A stretch of 31,895 nucleotides of DNA. Source: CAVVIO01 sp963748095 (GTDB taxonomy: Bacteria > Bacteroidota > Bacteroidia > Bacteroidales > UBA10428). The notes beneath the pieces were generated by a model, which was not told the DNA's origin, did no database searches, and saw only the letters and a list, made by a program, of their open reading frames with translations. Shown here piece after piece: positions 25,388-31,895 of this stretch. The position numbers were made by a program, and so were the translations under genes. Positions within the stretch are counted from its first letter, which is position 1. Every line of letters begins with the position of its first letter. The DNA lies in assembly GCA_963748095.1 (NCBI GenBank), contig CAVVIO010000054.1, positions 1 through 31,895 on the forward strand, given 5' to 3'.

Positions 25388-25684
25388 TCATTTTCTGTTT
25401 CCTTCAATAAACGGATTCCTGTGTATATGAAAAACAGCATAGACAATAATTTTTCTGCTTTCAATTTCATATACTATTACAAAAGGGAAACGCTTCATTG
25501 GACAATACCGCCTGTTATTTTTTCTAATCTGATAATGTTCAGGAGATTTACTGATATCATTGAAATAATCATCAAGTGCATTTAAAAATTCTTCTCCTAA
25601 ACCTTTGCTTTTTGATTCATACCACTGATATGTTTCGGAAATATCAAACCTGGCTTCCTCTTTTATCTCCAGTTCATATATCAT
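25388..25684 (-). CDS. RelE/ParE-type toxin (second module)
   Basis: About 98 residues from ATG 25684, the start chosen because ATG and the antitoxin stop overlap as ATGA. ParE/RelE pattern: MIYELEIKEEARFDISETYQWYES, GLGEEFLNALDDYFNDISKSPEHY and RRYCPMKRFPFVIVYEIESRKIIVYAVFHIHRNP. A longer frame from 25720 (MVGGKGKNPVAT) is not needed. It shares the fold with the other toxin here but is not a close copy. The antitoxin gene precedes it, so the two are translationally coupled. Confidence 0.88.
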   Translation of the reverse strand: MIYELEIKEEARFDISETYQWYESKSKGLGEEFLNALDDYFNDISKSPEHYQIRKNNRRYCPMKRFPFVIVYEIESRKIIVYAVFHIHRNPFIEGNRK

Positions 25685-25932
25685 TGTTGCGACCGGATTT
25701 TTTCCTTTACCTCCGACCAATTATACGATTTTGATTCTCCGTTTTTATGTCTTGCTATTCTGATTTCAAGTTCTTTTTCCTGTTCTTCTGTCAAATAACC
25801 TTCCTTATCCAGAAAAGAAATCATTTTTTCATATACATCATTGATCAATGATTCATTGACTTCATGTAAATGGCTATGTATAAAATCTCTTTTTTCTATT
25901 GTTCCCATATCAATGATATATGTGTGTTTCAC
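25681..25932 (-). CDS. Antitoxin / addiction-module component (second module)
   Basis: An 83-residue protein with DFIHSHLHEVNESLINDVYEKM and a C-terminal RIARHKNGESKSYNWSEVKEKI. The last pattern (RIARHKNGESKSYNWSEVKEK) is the conserved tail of Bacteroidota addiction-module proteins that pair with ParE/RelE toxins. Its stop overlaps the toxin start by ATGA. In-frame ATGs at 25932 and 25908 are both possible; the later one (MGTIEKRDF) is the more usual kind of start. Confidence 0.82.
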   Translation of the reverse strand: MKHTYIIDMGTIEKRDFIHSHLHEVNESLINDVYEKMISFLDKEGYLTEEQEKELEIRIARHKNGESKSYNWSEVKEKIRSQQ

Positions 25933-26006
25933 AAAATTAACAAATATTTTCCTTATGCTAATACCTGCTTTTCAATTAATCAAATAAATCACTGATCCGG
26001 ATGCAA

Positions 26007-26025
26007 CGGACCAGTTATCGGTTCC
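26007..26025 (+). repeat. 19-bp direct repeat, copy 2
   Basis: Identical to 23739-23757 inside GH39, same orientation. It lies in the noncoding gap before doxX. The surrounding bases read in frame as TDPDATDQLSVP, so it could be a scar of a coding fragment. It bounds the island on the right. Confidence 0.75.
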
Positions 26026-26176
26026 TTGTTTTGTGCCTTTTTAATTATTTCTAATAATCATGTCCGTAGCCGGAGAACTAAACATGCTTTGAAGTTTATC
26101 AAAAAAAGAACTTTTAACTCCGGTAATGTGTTGCTTTACTACAAATCAATTGTAATAAACTAAATCGCATAATTTC

Positions 26177-26605
26177 ATGAAAATACTGACACAAACCAAT
26201 AACAACCTGCACAGCATCTCCATACTTTTACTTCGCCTCACTATAGGGATCATTCTTTTTGTTGCCGGTGCCGGCAAAGTGATGGGATGGTTCGGCGGAA
26301 TGGGACTTGAAACGACCATTGGCATTTTTACTTCGAAAATGCATATCCCGGCATTTTTGGCTTATCTAAGCTGTTTTACGGAATTTATCGGCGGATTTCT
26401 GCTCATTACAGGTCTGTTAACACGGCCTGCAGCAGTTGCTGTTTTCATCAATATGCTGGTGGCAACAATTGTGATGGCTCCGAACGGTTTTCTTAAAGGA
26501 GGTGCTGCCTATCCGCTCACACTGACCATTATTTCGCTTGTTATTTTATTATCGGGACCCATGGTTTATAGTCTGGATGCATGGATTTTTCGGGTAAAAA
26601 AATAA
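26177..26605 (+). CDS. DoxX-family membrane protein
   Basis: 142 residues, four membrane helices. Helix 1 is LLRLTIGIILFVAGAGKVMGWFGG, matching the DoxX opening (LRLxxGxxfxxaGxxKl); helices 2-4 include ACFTEFIGGFLLITGLLTRPAA-like and LTLTIISLVILLSGP segments. DoxX proteins are small inner-membrane proteins linked to thiol/redox stress or terminal oxidases, with poorly defined chemistry. The next gene, 40 bp downstream, is AhpD-like, a pairing that fits redox defence. The ATG at 26177 precedes a short polar leader. Confidence 0.88.
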   Translation: MKILTQTNNNLHSISILLLRLTIGIILFVAGAGKVMGWFGGMGLETTIGIFTSKMHIPAFLAYLSCFTEFIGGFLLITGLLTRPAAVAVFINMLVATIVMAPNGFLKGGAAYPLTLTIISLVILLSGPMVYSLDAWIFRVKK

Positions 26606-26645
26606 TTATCATTAACTTTGAGGGATTGCCTAAAAACACAACACC

Positions 26646-26996
26646 ATGGAAAATCCTGATAAAGAAAAAATCGAACAAATTGTAAAAACCCGAAAAAAGG
26701 CCCACTCCTATTACATGAAAAATTCAACCGTTTACCAGGCCTTTGTTGAAATGGAGCAAAGCACCTATAAAGACGGGAAACTCAGTAAAAAACAAAAAGA
26801 ACTGATCGCCACAGGCATTTCCGTAGTTATCAACTGTGAATCGTGTATGGAATGGCACATCAAACAAGCCCTTGACGACGGGGCCACTGAAGAGGAAATA
26901 ATTGAAGCAATTGAAGTGGGAATTGAAATGAGTGGCGGGCCCGGAACAGCATCAGCCCGGTTTGCCATGAATGTGCTGGAATATCACAAAGCATGA
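26646..26996 (+). CDS. Carboxymuconolactone decarboxylase / AhpD-like protein
   Basis: 116 residues, all-helical, no signal. The redox motif CESCMEWH (Cys64, Cys67, His71) in a KELIATGISVVINCESC context is the AhpD core, in which the two cysteines pass electrons in peroxidase reduction. EEIIEAIEVGIEMSGGPGTASARFAMNV is the family's second helix pair. It shares a transcription unit with DoxX (gap 40 bp). A role in peroxide or thiol metabolism is probable; a true decarboxylase role is unlikely given CxxC. Confidence 0.9.
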   Translation: MENPDKEKIEQIVKTRKKAHSYYMKNSTVYQAFVEMEQSTYKDGKLSKKQKELIATGISVVINCESCMEWHIKQALDDGATEEEIIEAIEVGIEMSGGPGTASARFAMNVLEYHKA

Positions 26997-27408
26997 ATAA
27001 CTTATATCCCGGATGCCTGTCTATTCATTTTTCCAGAAGCATGTGGATAGTTTGCTATCATAGGTCAATACTGTTATATCCTGTAAGAAGTCATCCTATT
27101 CAGTAAATGTCTGTCTTTATTCTGTAGTTACCGCTTATAAAAAAATTAATACCTAGATAAACAGGTTCTGCCATCTAAAAACTTGCTATCTGAACCAAAT
27201 CGACGAAACTGCAATAAAACAGGGTTGTAAAATTTCAAATGTCAAGTGTGAATCAGGCACTTAAATCCATGACAATCTATTTGATAGAAAAATTATTTGA
27301 CAAAAATCCCACCCGAATATGGTATGTTTTTATATATTACGAATAAAATAATCACAATTTTTTGTCACAAAATCTCCTGATTAAAAGACTTACTATTAAA
27401 ACGACATA
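26997..27408. other. Intergenic stretch, no gene recognised
   Basis: 412 bp between the AhpD-like stop and the next sigma gene. Only a weak GATAG/CTATC hairpin (near 27046) and short AAGTG/CACTT repeats are visible. No open frame with recognisable content was seen. The second half should hold the promoter of the sigma/anti-sigma operon, but I could not pick a convincing TAnnTTTG pair. Confidence 0.35.
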
Positions 27409-27894
27409 TTGGATTCATTCGAAGAAATATTAGATCAGAACTACAATACAATGTTTCGTGTTGCAAAAAAAATGGTAAACGATTATGATGCCGGCTCTGA
27501 TATTGTGCAGGAAGTATTCATAAGTCTCTATGATAACTTGAATAAAGGAAATTATATTCTGTTTCCGCAAAGCTGGCTATACAAGGCAACATCCAATAAA
27601 TGCATTGATTATTTAAAAAAACAAAAACAGTTTTTAGGTATTGAATCTATCAAAGATACAAAAGCAGAAGATGAACAAATAGAAAGAAAAGAAACAAAGG
27701 CATTAATTCGCCTGGCAATATCAAAATTAAAACCCAGGGAAAAAATGTTAGCTGTGCTTTATAGTGAAGGACTATCTTACAAAGAGATGGCAAGGGCAAC
27801 AGGGATTAAGTATTCTTCAATAGGCAAAATGTTGTCACGTACATTGAAAAAACTGGAAAAGGAATTAAAAAATCAAAACTATGAGTTGTATTAA
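27409..27894 (+). CDS. ECF sigma factor (zinc-finger anti-sigma type)
   Basis: 161 residues with region 2 (MFRVAKKMVNDYDAGSDIVQEVFISLYDNL, PQSWLYKATSNKCIDYLKK) and region 4 (LKPREKMLAVLYSEGLSYKEMARATGIKYSSIGKMLSRTL). It lacks the FecR neighbour and is instead followed, with a 14-bp overlap, by a zinc-finger anti-sigma gene. The longest frame starts with TTG at 27409 (MDSFEEILDQ), which gives the complete first helix; the first ATG at 27451 would truncate region 2. Stimulus unknown. Confidence 0.9.
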   Translation: MDSFEEILDQNYNTMFRVAKKMVNDYDAGSDIVQEVFISLYDNLNKGNYILFPQSWLYKATSNKCIDYLKKQKQFLGIESIKDTKAEDEQIERKETKALIRLAISKLKPREKMLAVLYSEGLSYKEMARATGIKYSSIGKMLSRTLKKLEKELKNQNYELY

Positions 27895-28330
27895 AGATAA
27901 AACCATCCAAAAATACATTGATGCAGAAGCTTCCCGGGAAGAAATCATAAGGATAGAAAAGCACATTGCTATGTGTGAAAGATGCGCACAGAAAATTAAT
28001 CACCAGAAAGATCTGGCACAATTCATAAAATCGACGATCAACCTGCTATCAGAAAATGATCCTGAAATCAGGGAAATTAAAATCTCCACAGACACTGTTA
28101 AAAAAAAGCTTCATTCTCGTAAAAGTTACATTTACAGCATTGCAGCTGCATGTATCCTACTGATTGTACTATTCACTTATCGTAATAAAAGACCGGAATA
28201 CCCGTATGAAACGACTGTAGTCAATAACTTTGATTGGGAAGTCGATGCCAATAAAACTATAACGCAGCAACAACTGGTGCTTCAGGTTATTGATCCGGAA
28301 GGGAATATTACCGAATATCCGATCAACTGA
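27881..28330 (+). CDS. Anti-sigma factor with zinc-finger motif and one TM helix
   Basis: 149 residues. The N-terminal zf-HC2-like motif HIAMCERC (His28, Cys32, Cys35) in an IEKHIAMCERCAQKI context binds zinc and the sigma factor. A single membrane helix (about 84-100, IYSIAAACILLIVLF) places the C-terminal part (NNFDWEVDANKTITQQQLVLQVIDPEG) in the periplasm. Overlap with the sigma gene by 14 bp implies translational coupling. The periplasmic tail is short and has no known sensor domain. Confidence 0.88.
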   Translation: MSCIKDKTIQKYIDAEASREEIIRIEKHIAMCERCAQKINHQKDLAQFIKSTINLLSENDPEIREIKISTDTVKKKLHSRKSYIYSIAAACILLIVLFTYRNKRPEYPYETTVVNNFDWEVDANKTITQQQLVLQVIDPEGNITEYPIN

Positions 28331-28383
28331 AAACATACTAAAAGTATTCATAATACATAAGTCTAACTAAAAAACAGAAAAAA

Positions 28384-29661
28384 ATGAAAAAATTAATATA
28401 TGCAGTATTACTTCTGGTTTTTACAACACCGGTCCCTGCACAAAAATTGATCGATCTTTATAAAAAAGATTCCGTAAGACTGGTTCCCGACACACAGTAT
28501 GCACGGAATAATGACTGGGACAAAATTTTCAGGTCATATTACGATACACTTTACGGAAAACCCATGGGCAACAGAAAATCACTGATCGTATTGCCTGATG
28601 GATCTGTTGTTGTAAATCATGCTTACCGGAATTACTATACGAAATTTTCTCCTGAGGGAAAATTTGAAAAGGAGTTTACCATAAAGAAAAGTAACGGTGA
28701 CACTTTTCAAAATCCCAAGAATATTGCCGGTATTGTTAATAACAACACTTTTTTTACCGGGCTGGATAATATGGGGAATATGGTATGTTTCGATTTTAAT
28801 GGCAATTATATAAAAACATTGAAACTTAATTATATGACCAGACAAATGATCGGGCTGCCAGGTGGTAAAATTGCGGTTGTCGGCTGGGCTATCTGGAAAA
28901 CAAAGATCAGGGACTTTGTGGCAATAGTGGATTATAACACAAATGAACAAAAAGTCATCTGGGATCATTTTACAGACAGACCTGAAAAAGATCACCATAT
29001 CCAATTTTTTTACCCATATAAATTTAAAGAAAAGGGGATGTTTTCATTCACAACAATGCCTTATATCAAGACTATTAGTATGAATCCACCACCAAAAATT
29101 GCTTATGTGAAGGATAATCTGGTAATTGCTCTTCCCTCCACCGGTGAAATATTAGTATATAATACAGAAGGTAATCTAAAATCAAAAGATAAAGTAGATT
29201 GGGCTGTTAACTATATCTCTGTAAAAGAACAAAAAGAAATACAGCAAAAAGCTATTGAAGAATATAAAAGCATTAAAAACCCGCTTTTTGCAAACTGGGT
29301 TTCTCCGGAAGAAAATCAGCAGGCACTGGAAAAAATTATAAAAGAAATGGAAGAAGATCTGGGCAAAATTACCGAACCTATTCCTATTCCGGTTATTTCC
29401 ACGATAATTAAGGATTCTGACGGAAATTTATTGTTTTTTGAGATTCCCAAAAAAGAAAATGCAAATAAATTCAACGTATGGGTTTATGAGAATAACGGTA
29501 AGTTTGTTTGTCAAAGCAGCTTTGTTTGCGATGATTATGATTTAGTGATAAATCCTTCAAAAATGGTCTTTCACGATGGCTACATTTACAGCCTTCAGAT
29601 CTTGAAAAAAGCCGATGGCAATCCATTAAGGTTAGTCCGGTTTTCCTTGAAAAACGATTAA
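28384..29661 (+). CDS. Secreted propeller-like protein of unknown function
   Basis: 425 residues with a signal peptide (MKKLIYAVLLLVFTTPVPAQ). The body repeats short blade-like units: LIVLPDGSVVVNHAYRNYYTKFSPEGK, NGNYIKTLKL, GGKIAVVGWAIWKTK, LVIALPSTGEILVYNTEGNL and LLFFEIPKKENANKFNVWVYENNG. These resemble strands of a six-bladed beta-propeller (NHL/6-bladed type) common after sigma/anti-sigma pairs in Bacteroidota. It starts 53 bp after the anti-sigma gene in the same direction and is probably its regulated partner or envelope sensor. A coiled stretch EIQQKAIEEYKSIKN interrupts the repeats. The family assignment is tentative. Confidence 0.6.
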   Translation: MKKLIYAVLLLVFTTPVPAQKLIDLYKKDSVRLVPDTQYARNNDWDKIFRSYYDTLYGKPMGNRKSLIVLPDGSVVVNHAYRNYYTKFSPEGKFEKEFTIKKSNGDTFQNPKNIAGIVNNNTFFTGLDNMGNMVCFDFNGNYIKTLKLNYMTRQMIGLPGGKIAVVGWAIWKTKIRDFVAIVDYNTNEQKVIWDHFTDRPEKDHHIQFFYPYKFKEKGMFSFTTMPYIKTISMNPPPKIAYVKDNLVIALPSTGEILVYNTEGNLKSKDKVDWAVNYISVKEQKEIQQKAIEEYKSIKNPLFANWVSPEENQQALEKIIKEMEEDLGKITEPIPIPVISTIIKDSDGNLLFFEIPKKENANKFNVWVYENNGKFVCQSSFVCDDYDLVINPSKMVFHDGYIYSLQILKKADGNPLRLVRFSLKND

Positions 29662-29676
29662 CATCAGCTATTTATA

Positions 29677-31038
29677 TTAAATTAAAAGACTTGCCGTCAG
29701 TGTGAATATCAGCCCGCAAACGGCAATGATCGTTTCCATTACAGTCCACGACTGAAGCGTTTGCTTCTCGTTCATTCCGAAATATTTGTTTACCAGCCAG
29801 AAACCACTGTCATTAACATGCGAAAGGATAGTGGCACCGGATGCAATGGCAATAACAATCAGTGCCTTGTGCGGTTCATCCAGGTTAAATACTGCCAGTG
29901 CCGGGGCCATGATTCCTGCTGCTGTAATCATAGCCACCGTGGATGATCCCTGGGTTATCCTTACTATCGCAGCCAATACCCAGGCCAGTATGATCGGTGA
30001 TAATGCTGAAGCAGCAATCGATTTCGCCATGATCGTCCCGATTCCGCTATCAACCAGTACCTGTTTTAAAACTCCTCCGGCGCCGGTTATCAGGATTATG
30101 ATACCTGCAGGCCCGAGGGCTTTTGTACTTAAATCCAGTATTTTTTGCTTCGGCATGCCCCGACGGATACATAAAAAATAAATAGCCAGCAGGGTAGCAA
30201 TGATTAGCGCGGAAAAGGGATGTCCCAGAAAAATAAGTGTATCCGTCCATACCGATTTATCAACGATTTGTTTATCAACAGCCAGACTGGTAAATGTATT
30301 AAAGAGTATCAAAATTAAGGGGATTGCAATAAGTGTGGCAATTAACCTGAACGAAGGTAATTTCCCCTGTTCATCACTATTCGAAACCGGTTGATCTGCC
30401 AGGTCGAACGGAGGTTGAATATATATTTTCTTTGAAATGTATTTACCGAAGACAGGTCCTGCTATTATTACTGTAGGAATTCCCAGCAGGAATCCGAAAA
30501 AAATGACCCATCCCAACTGGGCGCCCAAAATATTGGCAACTGCAATAGGTCCCGGAGTTGGAGGCACAAAACTATGCGTTACAGCCAGTCCGGCCAGCAG
30601 TGGTATTCCATAATACAAAAGTGACTTTTTCGTATCGCGGGATAAAGCATAAATGATCGGTATCAGAATTATTAATCCGACATCGAAAAAAACCGGGATG
30701 GCCACAACAAAGCCAGTAATTACCATGGCCCAGGAAGCTTTGTCCTTCCCAAAACGTCCGACAAGATGATGTGCCAATGACTCAGCCCCGCCTGAACTTT
30801 CAAGCATCTGACCGAATATAGCCCCCAATCCCACCACGGTTGCCACAAATCCCAGTGTCCCTCCCATGCCGTTCTGAATACTGGTAAGGATTCCCGATAA
30901 GGGCATTCCTGCCAGTATCCCAACAAATATGGACGTGATTAGAAGTGATATGAAAGCGCTGATTTTAAATTTCAGGATAAGTAATAATAGTATTGTAACC
31001 GCGAAAATTACAATGAAAAGAATATAGGGGGTTGACAT
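29677..31038 (-). CDS. GntP-family gluconate/organic-acid permease
   Basis: 453 residues with about 12-14 membrane helices and no signal. Family blocks: FGQMLESSGGAESLAHHLV, ITGFVVAIPVFFDVGLIILIP, HSFVPPTPGPIAVANILGA, SSTVAMITAAGIMAPAL, and the C-terminal SHVNDSGFWLVNKYFGM, which is diagnostic for gluconate:H+ symporters of the GntP type. It would import gluconate or a related sugar acid. The gene stands alone, 15 bp from the convergent propeller gene, with two inverted repeats upstream. No kinase or dehydratase is next to it. Confidence 0.93.
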   Translation of the reverse strand: MSTPYILFIVIFAVTILLLLILKFKISAFISLLITSIFVGILAGMPLSGILTSIQNGMGGTLGFVATVVGLGAIFGQMLESSGGAESLAHHLVGRFGKDKASWAMVITGFVVAIPVFFDVGLIILIPIIYALSRDTKKSLLYYGIPLLAGLAVTHSFVPPTPGPIAVANILGAQLGWVIFFGFLLGIPTVIIAGPVFGKYISKKIYIQPPFDLADQPVSNSDEQGKLPSFRLIATLIAIPLILILFNTFTSLAVDKQIVDKSVWTDTLIFLGHPFSALIIATLLAIYFLCIRRGMPKQKILDLSTKALGPAGIIILITGAGGVLKQVLVDSGIGTIMAKSIAASALSPIILAWVLAAIVRITQGSSTVAMITAAGIMAPALAVFNLDEPHKALIVIAIASGATILSHVNDSGFWLVNKYFGMNEKQTLQSWTVMETIIAVCGLIFTLTASLLI

Positions 31039-31133
31039 AATATTTTGGTTTAATCTTTAAGTGTAAAAATAATAATAATTCATTATTGGCTATATTTCTG
31101 AAAAGGTGATGTGGTGATGCAGGAATTAAGATC

Positions 31134-31159
31134 CTGTCAGCGGTCAATGACCCTGACAG
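31134..31159. promoter_or_regulatory. Inverted repeat upstream of gntP-like gene
   Basis: CTGTCAG-C-GGTC-AAT-GACC-CTGACAG forms an 11-bp stem with one bulged C and a 3-nt loop. It lies about 95-120 bp upstream of the permease ATG. It could be an operator for a sugar-acid regulator or a leader hairpin. Confidence 0.5.
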
Positions 31160-31264
31160 TGGTTGAATATAAACTACCAATGACAAAAATCCCGTAATTA
31201 ATCAAAAAACATGATAATGTATTTAATTAACTGATATTTTCTATGTCCTCAAGCCGGACGGGCT

Positions 31265-31294
31265 TTAACTTTTCTCCTTGATGAGAAAAGTTAA
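31265..31294. repeat. Perfect 12-bp inverted repeat
   Basis: TTAACTTTTCTC (31265-31276), loop CTTGAT, then GAGAAAAGTTAA (31283-31294). It lies between the divergent permease and sigma genes, so it is not an obvious terminator for either. From memory, related CTTTTCTCCTTGATGAGAAAAG strings recur in Bacteroidota genomes; this was not checked. Confidence 0.7.
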
Positions 31295-31560
31295 CAAAAA
31301 GAATCAAGAAAAAAATAAGCTTGACGGTATTCCACAGTAATCTTATCCCACGTAGCACGCATTTTTTTCAACGCTCGCTCATATGGCATCATCTTTAATA
31401 TTAGTACATTTTAGCTACTCAACCGTAACAAATGATAGATATAATAACTTATGAATTCTCCTTGCCATACAGCTTTGTGAATATTTTTAATAGCTGAAAA
31501 CTCAGCATGTCGGAAATAATAAAAAACCAGTATCTTCAATATTTCTATTTGACTTTAGCC
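31295..31560. other. Intergenic spacer, no gene recognised
   Basis: About 265 bp between the inverted repeat and the third sigma-factor promoter. No coding frame with recognisable motifs was found on either strand. Confidence 0.35.
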
Positions 31561-31562
31561 GA

Positions 31563-31590
31563 TTTGTGTCGTATCATTGATATTAATTTG
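31563..31590 (+). promoter_or_regulatory. Candidate promoter of the third ECF sigma gene
   Basis: TTTG (31563-31566), 16 nt, then TTAATTTG (31583-31590), one mismatch from TAnnTTTG. It lies 26 bp upstream of the ATG at 31616. Spacing is slightly short of the usual range. Confidence 0.35.
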
Positions 31591-31615
31591 CCAAAACACA
31601 TTTATTAACCTTGCT

Positions 31616-31895
31616 ATGAACATTCCACCGGATAAATTTTCACAACCGGAAACAGCATTTTTTGATCGATGTGTGGCGGGTGATCTGAGGGCATTTGAAA
31701 AACTGGTACGGCTTTATCAACCTTACGCTTACATACTTGCTTTCAGAATTGTGTGGAATGAAGAAGATGCTAAGGATATTGTTCAGGAAACATTTATAAG
31801 GGTATGGAAAAATATATCAAAATACGATACCAGAATACGCTTTACCACCTGGCTGTATAAAATTGTAACCAATCTTTGTCTTGATAAATTAAAAA
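31616..31895 (+). CDS. ECF sigma factor, N-terminal part (partial at window end)
   Basis: An ATG at 31616 opens a frame that runs off the window (93 codons). It reads CVAGDLRAFEKLVRLYQPYAY, AFRIVWNEEDAKDIVQETFIRVWKNI and TTWLYKIVTNLCLDKLK, which is a complete sigma-70 region 2. This is the third ECF sigma factor in the window. The anti-sigma partner should lie just beyond the right edge. It was too short to be picked as a long ORF. Confidence 0.9.
   Translation, partial: MNIPPDKFSQPETAFFDRCVAGDLRAFEKLVRLYQPYAYILAFRIVWNEEDAKDIVQETFIRVWKNISKYDTRIRFTTWLYKIVTNLCLDKLK

Noticed and set aside
25684..25720. Longer toxin start MVGGKGKNPVAT
   Set aside because: The ATGA overlap with the antitoxin stop and the family start MIYELEI fit better.
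29761..30394. Plus-strand frames inside the permease gene
   Set aside because: Antisense shadows of a clear GntP gene.

Overview
The window comes from a Bacteroidota genome, most likely class Bacteroidia. The evidence is a SusC/SusD pair with a FecR/ECF-sigma regulator, a TonB-dependent receptor next to a DUF4249 lipoprotein, a BlaI/M56 pair whose M56 partner carries a gliding-protein (GldM-like) tail, AT-rich spacers, and TTTG/TAnnTTTG promoters. The genus cannot be read from the sequence. No rRNA, tRNA or CRISPR array was seen.

Layout. 1-2268 (+): end of a TonB-dependent receptor, its DUF4249 lipoprotein, and a DUF2461 protein. 2298-2435: a repeat-rich, potentially hairpin-forming element. 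2472-4429 (+): BlaI-type repressor with a palindromic operator, then an M56 (BlaR1-like) membrane metallopeptidase fused to a GldM C-terminal-like region but broken by a one-base frameshift. 4489-5694: lipoprotein signal peptidase LspA (-) and a DinB-family protein (+).

5737-22036 (-): a polysaccharide- or acylated-glycoside-utilisation locus. In transcription order it reads ECF sigma, FecR anti-sigma, SusC with an STN signalling domain, SusD, an intact type-B carboxylesterase, a GH3 glucosidase/xylosidase, a secreted alpha/beta-hydrolase esterase, a decayed carboxylesterase remnant, and a second carboxylesterase broken by two frameshifts. A GH39 beta-xylosidase-like gene (22300-23899, +) is divergent from the sigma factor and also carries a frameshift. 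Putative intrinsic terminators after susD, after GH3 and after the remnant esterase suggest several transcription units. A terminator-like hairpin oriented against susC, with a promoter-like sequence just before it, suggests an antisense small RNA in the susC leader.

24066-25932 (-): a small accessory island with two RelE/ParE-type toxin-antitoxin pairs, a two-TM hypothetical protein, and the last ~40 codons of a tyrosine recombinase. A 19-bp exact direct repeat (23739 and 26007) flanks it. 26177-26996 (+): DoxX and an AhpD-like carboxymuconolactone decarboxylase. 27409-29661 (+): ECF sigma, zinc-finger anti-sigma and a secreted propeller-like protein. 29677-31038 (-): GntP-family gluconate permease. 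31616-31895 (+): start of a third ECF sigma gene, cut by the window end.

The region holds many disrupted genes (M56, two esterases, GH39, integrase), while the 8.6-22.0 kb core is intact. This fits real decay of accessory copies, although assembly indels cannot be excluded from one sequence. Functions are read from motifs and remembered family features; no search was run.
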